Source: an uncultured Coriobacteriaceae bacterium (lineage in GTDB: Bacteria > Actinomycetota > Coriobacteriia > Coriobacteriales > Atopobiaceae). From it: 64,000 bases of DNA. The position numbers were made by a program, and so were the translations under genes. The DNA lies in contig CACYGL010000009.1 of assembly GCA_902773995.1 (NCBI GenBank), positions 1 to 64,000 of the forward strand. Reading direction: 5' to 3'. This document shows, piece after piece, positions 17,474-24,149 of the stretch; positions within the stretch are counted from its first letter, which is position 1, and each line of letters starts with the position of its first letter. The notes beneath the pieces are model-generated. The model saw nothing but the letters and a program-made list of their open reading frames with translations, was not told the origin of the DNA and ran no database searches.

Positions 17474-17669
17474 TGCGTATGAGATGTGCGAGAAGCGCCG
17501 GTCATACGCTGCGTGCCTACCGGCTATGCCATCACGGTAACGCATTACGACAGCGTCCCCATCACTCGTCCGAATTGATACGGCAAATAGTACAATTCAT
17601 CCCGTGCCGTTATCGGACTGGTATCATTGGCACGATACGATTCCCACCCGCACCATGGAGACGCCCAGC

Positions 17670-18407
17670 ATGCTCGCTACTACGAACGACAGCGCGCAAC
17701 CGCAGAGAAAGACCAAGCTCGCCGTATTCGACTTCGATGGCACGTCCATCGACGGTCAGTCCGGCGCGCTCTTCTCGGTGTACCTGTGGCGTCACGGGCT
17801 CATGTCCGTTCCGCGCGCCCTCGCGCTTGCCTGGTGGGGCCTGCGCTACAAGCTGCACCTGCCCCAGAGTCAGGACGAGGCGCGCGAGCTCGTCTTTGGC
17901 GCGCTCGAAGACCTGAGTCATCGGGACATCGACAAGGTCATGCACGAGTTCTACGAGAGCACCCTCAAGGACCGCTATCGTCCGGAGGTTGCCGCAGAGG
18001 TCGCCAAGCGGCACGACGAGGGCTGCGTCACGCTGCTTGTCTCGGCAACGTTTGCCCCCATCGCCGCAGATGCCGCCAAGGCACTTGGCGTGGACGACTA
18101 TATTGCCACCGGCATGGAGCGCGACGCCGAGGGCAACTATACGGGTCGTGTCGAGGGAACCGTGGTGCAGGGGCCCGAGAAGGTCGCGGCGGTCACGCGT
18201 TGGGCGGACGCCCACCTGGGCAAGGGCACATGGACGCTCGCATATGCCTACGGCGACCACCATACGGATGCAGCGCTCCTCTCGGCTGCCGCTAAGGGTT
18301 ATGCGGTGTGCCCGGGGGAGACGCTTAGAAAGTTGGCGCGGCAGCACGGCTGGGAGATCCTCGAGTGGGGAGATTCTCCTGCAAAGATGAGCCGGAGGAG
18401 AGGCTAG
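17670..18407 (+). CDS. HAD-superfamily subfamily IB phosphatase
   Basis: This 245-residue SerB-like hydrolase carries the HAD motifs in order: motif I DFDGTSIDG (nucleophile in the first Asp, acid/base in the second), motif II LLVSATF, a lysine in the VVQGPEKVAA region, and motif III YAYGDHHTDAALL. The pattern is that of HAD-IB proteins, which dephosphorylate small phosphomonoesters such as phosphoserine or prenyl phosphates; the substrate here is unknown. The start at ATG 17670 is chosen for GGAGA eight bases upstream; an ATG at 17655 is also in frame. It is followed 25 bases later by the Rrf2 regulator. Confidence 0.82.
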   Translation: MLATTNDSAQPQRKTKLAVFDFDGTSIDGQSGALFSVYLWRHGLMSVPRALALAWWGLRYKLHLPQSQDEARELVFGALEDLSHRDIDKVMHEFYESTLKDRYRPEVAAEVAKRHDEGCVTLLVSATFAPIAADAAKALGVDDYIATGMERDAEGNYTGRVEGTVVQGPEKVAAVTRWADAHLGKGTWTLAYAYGDHHTDAALLSAAAKGYAVCPGETLRKLARQHGWEILEWGDSPAKMSRRRG

Positions 18408-18432
18408 CCCATCGGGTTGCCAGGAGGTAACA

Positions 18433-18912
18433 ATGGAAATCTCGAGAAAGACAGACTACGCACTACGTATGCTTGCGGCTCTCGTCCAGAACCCGGAAGG
18501 CGTGGTTTCGGTGCGCACTGCAGCAAAGGACAACGACATTCCCTACTCGTTTGCGCGGTCCATCCAGCACGACCTTGCCCTTGCGGGAATTGTCGAGAGC
18601 ACGCGTGGCGCCCACGGCGGCATGAGACTCGCCGTCGACCCGCGCACCACGTCGCTTCTCAAGCTCGTCGAGGCAGTGCAGGGTCCCGTCCTCATTGCCG
18701 CCTGTGACTATGCGGGGGAGGACGGCGGGCCCTGCCCGCGCATGGCCGAATGCCATTTCAATCCTGTCTGGTGCAACGCCGAGCGCATGCTGCGCGCCTA
18801 CTTTGACTCCGTGACTCTCTACCAGGTTGTGATGGAGGGCAAAATGCCGCAGATGACGGGCTCGTTCAAGCTCGTGGGCAGCAAGCGCAAGCCAAAGGCC
18901 ACGGACGAGTAA
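18433..18912 (+). CDS. Rrf2-family transcriptional regulator
   Basis: This 159-residue regulator has an N-terminal winged helix (MEISRKTDYALRMLAAL, then STRGAHGGMRLA) typical of Rrf2/IscR/NsrR proteins. It has a cysteine-rich segment (CDYAGEDGGPCPRMAEC, then a fourth Cys in VWCNAERML) that could ligate an Fe-S cluster and so sense iron, redox state or nitric oxide. The ribosome site is AGGAGGT. Its stop overlaps the start of the MutY-like gene (TAATG), and rubrerythrin follows, which fits an oxidative-stress group. Confidence 0.88.
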   Translation: MEISRKTDYALRMLAALVQNPEGVVSVRTAAKDNDIPYSFARSIQHDLALAGIVESTRGAHGGMRLAVDPRTTSLLKLVEAVQGPVLIAACDYAGEDGGPCPRMAECHFNPVWCNAERMLRAYFDSVTLYQVVMEGKMPQMTGSFKLVGSKRKPKATDE

Positions 18913-19811
18913 TGCCGCCTGTCGCGGACCCCGGTGCCCTGCCGACCGCAGAGGAGCTCGCCGCGTTTCGCTCCACGGTGCTTGCGCGTGGGCGCGAGCT
19001 CTATCGCGACCTGCCGTGGCGTCGCACGCGGGACCCCTATGCCATATGGATCTCTGAGGTGATGCTCCAGCAGACGCAGGTCTCGCGTGTGGACGGCCGC
19101 TGGCAGCACTGGTTGGAGCTCTTCCCCACGGTTGACGCCCTTGCCGCCGCGGACTCTGCGGACGTCTTGGATGAGTGGCAGGGCCTGGGCTACAACAGGC
19201 GTGCGCTCTCGCTCTGGCGTGCGGCGCAGGAGGTCTCGGCGGCGGGCGGTTGCATGCCGTCTGACGAGGCTGCGCTCAAGGCGCTTTCCGGCGTTGGCCC
19301 GGCAACGGCCGCTGGCATCCGCGCGTTTGCCTTTGACCTGCCCGGCGTGTATCTCGAGACAAACGTGCGCACCGTGCTTCTCCACGAGCTCTTCCCCCAC
19401 GAGGAGAGCGTTTCTGACGCGCAGCTGGTGCCCATTGTGCGCGCGGCCTGTCCGCCAGATGCGAGCGACCCCACGGATGACCCGCGCACCTGGTACTATG
19501 CTCTTCTCGACTACGGGGCGCACCTCAAGGCAACCGTTCCCAACCCTTCGCGTCGGTCGCGTTCGCATGTGCGGCAGTCGCGCTTCGAGGGCTCTCACCG
19601 ACAGAAGCGGGCCGAAGTCCTGCGCATTCTTCTCGCTCACCGAGCCGACCCGCGCGGCGGCGTGGACCTTGATACTCTTTGCGTGGAGCTTTCGCGCGAG
19701 GAGCGCGCAGCGGGTAGAAGAGGTGTGGACGTATCGGATGCCCAGGCGTTACTGGCGGAACTCTCGAGAGAGGGTTTTTGTCATAATAACGGTAACATTT
19801 GGTGCATCTGA
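18912..19811 (+). CDS. HhH-GPD base-excision glycosylase, MutY-like but lacking the Fe-S cluster
   Basis: This 299-residue protein has the MutY/Nth fold: LPWRRTRDPYAIWISEVMLQ (with the E of the MutY catalytic helix), WQGLGYNRRALSLWRAAQEV and the helix-hairpin-helix LSGVGPATAAGIRAF. Where MutY has a catalytic Asp in a D-G-N-V segment this protein has LETNVRTVLLHELF, i.e. Glu-Thr-Asn-Val. The Cys-X6-Cys-X2-Cys-X5-Cys cluster loop is absent, and there is no NUDIX-like 8-oxoG-reading domain. It belongs to the short ETN-type branch, so adenine removal opposite 8-oxoguanine is plausible but not assured. Start overlaps the Rrf2 stop. Confidence 0.75.
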   Translation: MPPVADPGALPTAEELAAFRSTVLARGRELYRDLPWRRTRDPYAIWISEVMLQQTQVSRVDGRWQHWLELFPTVDALAAADSADVLDEWQGLGYNRRALSLWRAAQEVSAAGGCMPSDEAALKALSGVGPATAAGIRAFAFDLPGVYLETNVRTVLLHELFPHEESVSDAQLVPIVRAACPPDASDPTDDPRTWYYALLDYGAHLKATVPNPSRRSRSHVRQSRFEGSHRQKRAEVLRILLAHRADPRGGVDLDTLCVELSREERAAGRRGVDVSDAQALLAELSREGFCHNNGNIWCI

Positions 19812-19901
19812 TGCTACCATGGGAACCGCCTGCGAAGGCAGGTGGGACACGGCTTCGTGGCCCAATGTTTCCCCCAAAGAGGGGGAAGGAGAGGAGCAGT
19901 A

Positions 19902-20447
19902 ATGGCAGTCGATTTTGAGAACTCGCAGACCAAGAAGAACCTCGAGGCAGCGTTCGCTGGTGAGTCCCAGGCCAGCCGCAAGTACTCCTACTATGCGAGC
20001 AAGGCTAAGAAGGAGGGCTACGTCCAGATCTCTGACATCTTCACCGAGACCTCTGGCAACGAGTCCGAGCACGCCAAGCTCTGGTTCAAGTACCTGCACG
20101 GCGGCGACGTGCCCGACACCCTGACCAACATCAAGGATGCTGCTGCCGGCGAGAACTACGAGTGGACCGAGATGTACAAGGGCTTCGCCGAGACCGCTGA
20201 CGAGGAGGGCTTCAAGGAGATCGCTGCCAAGTTCCGCCTGGTTGGCGAGGTCGAGAAGCACCACGAGGAGCGCTACAACAAGCTCGCCGAGCGCGTCGAG
20301 AAGGGCGAGGTCTTCAACCGCCCGGGCGTCAAGGTCTGGAAGTGCCTCAACTGCGGCCACCTGCACGTTGGCCCCGAGGCCCCCAAGGTCTGCCCCGTCT
20401 GCAACCACCCGCAGAGCTACTTCGAGGAGCAGGCGATCAACTACTAG
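19902..20447 (+). CDS. Rubrerythrin
   Basis: Rubrerythrin reduces hydrogen peroxide in anaerobes with electrons from NAD(P)H via rubredoxin. The 181-residue product has a ferritin-like four-helix domain with the di-iron Glu/His ligands ([12 protein letters not shown], then [12 protein letters not shown], and [10 protein letters not shown]) and a C-terminal rubredoxin-type domain with two Cys-X2-Cys knuckles ([12 protein letters not shown] and [13 protein letters not shown]). The start is set by GGAGAGGAG upstream of ATG 19902; an earlier in-frame start lacks one. A strong terminator follows, so it is transcribed alone or as the end of the Rrf2 group. Confidence 0.95.
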   Translation: MAVDFENSQTKKNLEAAFAGESQASRKYSYYASKAKKEGYVQISDIFTETSGNESEHAKLWFKYLHGGDVPDTLTNIKDAAAGENYEWTEMYKGFAETADEEGFKEIAAKFRLVGEVEKHHEERYNKLAERVEKGEVFNRPGVKVWKCLNCGHLHVGPEAPKVCPVCNHPQSYFEEQAINY

Positions 20448-20488
20448 CGCTTTCCGCGTAGGTTTCGCCAATCTAGCGAGAGACAAGA

Positions 20489-20527
20489 GGCGCCCGTCCC
20501 GGATCCCCGGGGCGGGCGCCTTGCTTG
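20489..20527 (+). terminator. Terminator after rubrerythrin
   Basis: A 14-pair stem (20489-20502 with 20507-20520, one G-U pair) and a four-base loop are followed by TTGCTTG. It also lies at the 3' end of the convergent DUF975 gene. Confidence 0.75.
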
Positions 20528-20545
20528 TGGGGCGAGAGGTGCGCT

Positions 20546-21295
20546 TTATTTCTCGGGCAGAGCAGATGCCTGGTTGTTCCCGTAACGAAGGGCCTCGTAC
20601 AACGCTGCGTTGGTGCTGTTCTCGTAGGGCGAGGCATAGAAGAGGCCGACAAGTCCAAGCGTGAGGTACGAAAGGATGTTCCAGCCAATGAACGACAGGT
20701 CAAGCACAAAGGCATTCCACTTGTTGCCGTCCATGAGGGTGCGGCTCTGCTTGCACGCCTCTGCTGAGGAGAGCGCGGGGTTCTCAGCGAGGAGATAGTC
20801 AACCAGCCGGTATTCGTATGCCTTCACGATGCCGGGAATCACGAGCAGCAATGCCCATGCGAAGATCTTGAGGTTCTTCAAGAACATGACCTTCACGATA
20901 TTGAGGTAGTTGCTGTCAAATGCCCAGAGAACCTCTCGCACATTTGCCGGCTCGCGGAGGTTGAGAAACAGGAAGCGTTGGCAGCCCACTTGGAGGGGCA
21001 GAACGAGTAACACTCCGATCAGGATGCCGAGAACCGCGATGACAACTAGGGCTGTAAGCCCGATACCCACGAAGAATCCTGTAGCCAACTGGCTGTTGGT
21101 CGAGAGGGCAGAGGCGGGGTCCGCGAGCATGTGGGTGGTTTCGGAGAGGCCTTCGCCACTCGCGTCGGAAGAACCGCGGGAAAGCGACGTCGAGTAGGTG
21201 AGCAACGACAGGATGAAGGCGACGAGGACCGTCTTCCAGTAGTTACGCTTGAATGCAGCCTTGCCGCGATCCTTTAGTTCTGCTCTGGTCCACAT
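20546..21295 (-). CDS. DUF975 family integral membrane protein
   Basis: This 249-residue protein starts MWTRAELKDRGKAAFKRNYW, the conserved DUF975 amphipathic opening, followed by about six hydrophobic segments. Between them is the motif FDSNYLNIVKVMFLKNLKIF, and near the end a PGIVKAYEYRLVDYLLAENP segment characteristic of the family. The function of DUF975 is not established; it is widespread in Gram-positive anaerobes. It stands alone between convergent rubrerythrin and divergent metY. Confidence 0.85.
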   Translation of the reverse strand: MWTRAELKDRGKAAFKRNYWKTVLVAFILSLLTYSTSLSRGSSDASGEGLSETTHMLADPASALSTNSQLATGFFVGIGLTALVVIAVLGILIGVLLVLPLQVGCQRFLFLNLREPANVREVLWAFDSNYLNIVKVMFLKNLKIFAWALLLVIPGIVKAYEYRLVDYLLAENPALSSAEACKQSRTLMDGNKWNAFVLDLSFIGWNILSYLTLGLVGLFYASPYENSTNAALYEALRYGNNQASALPEK

Positions 21296-21476
21296 GGCTT
21301 GCCCCTTCTGTTGGCCTGGTTGCGGGAGGTGCTGGCATAGTGTTCATGATGACAGCATATGGTATGGGATTGCAAAAAGCACCGACGGTGGCTTAATGAC
21401 CAGTTAGAAAGTCAGTAGTTCGTCGATATCTGTTTACACGATAACAACCTATCCACACCTTGTGGAACTACGAGGG

Positions 21477-21505
21477 TTCCTTCTCGTCGCAAGGGTGGCT
21501 ATAGT
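21477..21505 (+). promoter_or_regulatory. Promoter of the metY leader
   Basis: TATAGT (21500-21505) is preceded at 17 bases by TTCCTT, a weak -35, which may mean an activator is needed. The stretch GGCTATAGT plus eight bases plus ATGAA mirrors AGCTACAGT plus eight bases plus ATGAA upstream of metN. Confidence 0.55.
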
Positions 21506-21513
21506 TGGGAGCC

Positions 21514-21564
21514 ATGAAGAGGACACAGACATACCAACCAATTCCGGGCAGGCAGATGCCTTAG
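21514..21564 (+). CDS. Putative 16-codon leaderless leader peptide of metY
   Basis: The frame ATG 21514 to TAG 21562-21564 encodes MKRTQTYQPIPGRQMP. The start lies eight bases after the -10 box, so the message would begin about two bases before the ATG and translation would be leaderless. The next-to-last sense codon is Met. The stop codon forms part of the 5' arm of a hairpin (21563-21605). Spacing, start context and the RQMP ending match the frame upstream of metN. The coding sequence of metY begins 118 bases after this stop. Regulatory function is inferred. Confidence 0.5.
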   Translation: MKRTQTYQPIPGRQMP

Positions 21565-21605
21565 CCCGACCGCGAACAACAGTGACGTTGCCACGCGCTC
21601 GGGCT
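21563..21605 (+). promoter_or_regulatory. Leader hairpin overlapping the stop codon of the metY leader peptide
   Basis: AGCCCGA (21563-21569) pairs with TCGGGCT (21599-21605); after one mismatch CGCG (21571-21574) pairs with CGCG (21594-21597). A ribosome sitting on the terminal Met-Pro-stop codons would keep it open. No T run follows, so it would act by RNA switching or Rho rather than as a simple terminator. Confidence 0.45.
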
Positions 21606-21682
21606 CATCCGGAAGCACCAGCTATCAGCAATCGCGATATCACACCAATTCAGAGCATTATGAGAAACAGGGAGCAAACATC

Positions 21683-23002
21683 ATGGCTTTCGAACTCAAC
21701 CCCGACTTCGCCAAGGATCCTGAGAAGCACTTCAACACCCTGCAGGTCCACGCCGGCTGGTCCCCCGATCCCACCACCGGCTCCGCGGCACTTCCCGTCT
21801 ATGCTTCCGCTGCATTCGAGTTCAAGGACGCCGAGGACGGCGCCGCCAAGTTCGCCCTCTCTCGTCCCGGTAACGTTTATGGTCGTCTGACCAACACCAC
21901 CACCGATGCGGTGGCCGCCCGCGTGGCAGCCATCGAGGGTGGCACCGGCGCCGTTGCCGTCGCCTCTGGTCACGCAGCCGAGATTCTCGCCCTCACCAAC
22001 CTGGTGGGTGCGGGTGACGAGATCGTTGCCTCCGACTCGCTCTACGGTGGCACCTGGAACATCTTCCTGCACACCCTCGGCGACCTGGGCGTGAAGACCA
22101 CCTTCGTCGAGAACAACGACATCGACGCCTTTGTTGCTGCCACCACCCCCAAGACCAAGCTTTGGTACGTCGAGACCATCGGCAACCCCCTGGTCGACGT
22201 GGCGGACGTTCCCGCCATCGTTGAGGCCGCCAACTCGCTGCCCTCGCCCGTGCCCGTCTTTGTCGACAACACCTTCGCGACCCCGTACCTCTATCGCCCC
22301 GCCGAGGATGGCGCGGCTGTCGTGATCGAGTCCCTCACCAAGTGGATTGGTGGTCACGGTGCCACGCTGGGCGGCGCGGTTGTCGACACCGGCAAGTTCG
22401 ACTGGAAGCAGGATCCCGAGAAGTGGCACACCCTCGCCAAGCCCGACCCCTCCTATCATGGCCTGGTCTTTGCTGACGCGGCACCCGCAGCTCCCTTTGC
22501 CACCCGCGTGCTTGCCAACAAGCTCCGTGACTTTGGCCCCACGCTCTCTCCGTACGCGGCCCAGCTCATCGGCCTTGGCATCGAGGACCTGTCTCTGCGC
22601 GTCCAGCGTCACGCCGACAACGCGCTCGCCGTGGCCAAGTACCTCCAGGAGAACCCCAAGGTCTCCTGGGTGCGCTACTCCGGACTCGAGGGCGATCCCT
22701 CGCATGAGGTTGCAAGCCGCATCCTGCACCACGGCTTTGGCGGCGTAGTGGTCTTTGGCGTCAAGGGCGGCCGTGAGGCTGGCCTCAACGTGGTGAACAA
22801 CGTGAAGCTCTTCACGCACCTTGCCAACGTGGGCGATGCCAAGTCCCTCATCATCCACCCTGCCTCCACCACGCACTCCCAGCTTACGGCCGAGCAGCTC
22901 AAGGCTGCGCACCTTTCCGAGGACCTCATCCGCCTTTCCATTGGCATCGAGGACGTGGACGACATCATCGCCGACCTCGACCAGGCGCTCTCCAACGCAT
23001 AG
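21683..23002 (+). CDS. metY: O-acetylhomoserine sulfhydrylase (homocysteine synthase)
   Basis: This 439-residue Cys/Met-metabolism PLP enzyme replaces acetate of O-acetyl-L-homoserine with sulfide to give homocysteine, the direct-sulfhydrylation route to methionine. The PLP lysine is K220 in ESLTKWIGGHG. Other conserved parts are RPGNVYGRLTNTT, ASGHAAEI, DSLYGGTW, VDNTFATPYL, the long insert typical of the O-acetylhomoserine group (about 240-275), and HPASTTHSQL near the C-terminus. Length fits MetY (about 430) rather than MetB/MetC (about 390). GGGAG lies upstream of the ATG. The long leader carries a putative peptide frame and hairpin, shared in design with metNIQ. Confidence 0.93.
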   Translation: MAFELNPDFAKDPEKHFNTLQVHAGWSPDPTTGSAALPVYASAAFEFKDAEDGAAKFALSRPGNVYGRLTNTTTDAVAARVAAIEGGTGAVAVASGHAAEILALTNLVGAGDEIVASDSLYGGTWNIFLHTLGDLGVKTTFVENNDIDAFVAATTPKTKLWYVETIGNPLVDVADVPAIVEAANSLPSPVPVFVDNTFATPYLYRPAEDGAAVVIESLTKWIGGHGATLGGAVVDTGKFDWKQDPEKWHTLAKPDPSYHGLVFADAAPAAPFATRVLANKLRDFGPTLSPYAAQLIGLGIEDLSLRVQRHADNALAVAKYLQENPKVSWVRYSGLEGDPSHEVASRILHHGFGGVVVFGVKGGREAGLNVVNNVKLFTHLANVGDAKSLIIHPASTTHSQLTAEQLKAAHLSEDLIRLSIGIEDVDDIIADLDQALSNA

Positions 23003-23047
23003 GCTGCTGGTAGCGACTCACCAGTCTTCTCGCGTTCCTAATGCTTG

Positions 23048-23071
23048 TCGCCAAAAGGCTACTTTTGGCGA
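23048..23071 (+). terminator. Hairpin 1 downstream of metY
   Basis: A perfect 10-pair stem, TCGCCAAAAG with CTTTTGGCGA, has a GCTA loop. No T run directly follows; it precedes the stronger hairpin at 23088. Confidence 0.5.
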
Positions 23072-23087
23072 GAATTGCAACACAGAC

Positions 23088-23126
23088 GGCCCTCCGGCGA
23101 CGAATAATCGCCGGAGGGCCCCTTTT
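23088..23126 (+). terminator. Terminator between metY and nth
   Basis: A perfect 13-pair stem (23088-23100 with 23108-23120) and a seven-base loop are followed by CCTTTTG. Confidence 0.75.
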
Positions 23127-23185
23127 GTGCGCAGTAGCCTCAATAATGTGCCTTTCGGCGACATTGGGGCACGCCCCCGCGCACG

Positions 23186-23863
23186 CTACTTCCTCCGCTT
23201 GATGTAGCGGTCGGGCTGACCGGCGCTCGGGCAGATGTCGGCCATGGGGCACCCCAGGCACTTGGGTGAGCGCGCCATGCACACGTCGCGCCCAAAGTGA
23301 ATCCACTCCTCGTTGACGTTGCACCACAGCTCGCGTGGAATCACGTCGAGAAGGTCCTTCTCGGCAGCCGCCGGCGTCGTTGCGCGGGTGAGCCCAAAGC
23401 GCGTTGCCAGGCGGAACACGTGGGTGTCCACCGCAATGCCATCTACCACGCCAAACGCCTTGTTCAGGACGATGTTGGCGGTCTTTCTCCCCACACCCGG
23501 CAGCCGGCAGAGCTCCTCCATGGTCCCGGGAACCTCTCCGCCAAAGTCCGAGACGATCATCTGTGCCGTCTCCACGCAGTGCTTGGACTTGGCACGCCAG
23601 AAGCCAATGGAGTGTATGACCTCGCCAACCTCCTCGGGGTCTGCGGCGGCCATGGACTGGGCGTCAGGCCAGCGCGAGAAGAGCTCCGGCGTCACGCGGT
23701 TCACGCCGGCATCGGTGGTCTGTGCCGAGAGCAGCACGCATATCACCAGCTCGAACGGGTTCGTAAACGTGAGGGCGCTCTTGACACCGGGGTACAGCTC
23801 GCCCATGCGCCGGCAGATCTCTGTGGCGCGCTCCCGCTTTGACTTCTTTGACTCTCGTGGCAT
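23186..23863 (-). CDS. nth: Endonuclease III
   Basis: Nth removes oxidised pyrimidines and nicks the abasic site. The 225-residue product has the helix-hairpin-helix with catalytic lysine LPGVGRKTANIVLNKAF, the catalytic aspartate in VDTHVFRLATRFGL, and the 4Fe-4S loop Cys-X6-Cys-X2-Cys-X5-Cys (CMARSPKCLGCPMADIC), in contrast to the MutY-like protein at 18912. The N-terminus is short and basic (MPRESKKSKRERA). GAGAGGAG precedes the ATG. Length is normal for the family. It is a single gene, convergent with metY. Confidence 0.96.
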   Translation of the reverse strand: MPRESKKSKRERATEICRRMGELYPGVKSALTFTNPFELVICVLLSAQTTDAGVNRVTPELFSRWPDAQSMAAADPEEVGEVIHSIGFWRAKSKHCVETAQMIVSDFGGEVPGTMEELCRLPGVGRKTANIVLNKAFGVVDGIAVDTHVFRLATRFGLTRATTPAAAEKDLLDVIPRELWCNVNEEWIHFGRDVCMARSPKCLGCPMADICPSAGQPDRYIKRRK

Positions 23864-24149
23864 AGCAGCTCCTCTCGTCTGTCGTCAATGATACCCAGTG
23901 GGCCGCAATTTGACATGGCGACAACGCTTGCCGTGGCCATTCCACCGGGGCTTCGACAAAGCCGCTCGGGCACCCAAAACCACCGCTCGCACCGTTATGT
24001 GGAACCGTTCCCGCACTCATTTGCCCAACACCTGAGCGACCCCGGTCAGTTTGCGTTTATGGAATATAATTGGAGAATGACGGGGGCGACGGCCAATAAA
24101 CCGCACGTCACACCCCATGGGGGACACAAACGACGCGTGAGGAGCGAGC
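23864..24149. other. Intergenic region upstream of glgB with a promoter and a short upstream frame
   Basis: A consensus TATAAT (24065-24070) has no clear -35 partner. Six bases later, exactly at the expected start site, is an ATG (24077) opening a 28-codon frame that ends at TGA 24161-24163, overlapping the glgB start by 14 bases. The rest of the region (23864-24060) shows nothing I can name. Confidence 0.45.

Noticed and set aside
21650-22912. 420-codon minus-strand frame opposite metY
   Set aside because: metY shows all PLP-enzyme motifs on the plus strand; the opposite frame is glycine/valine-rich shadow sequence.
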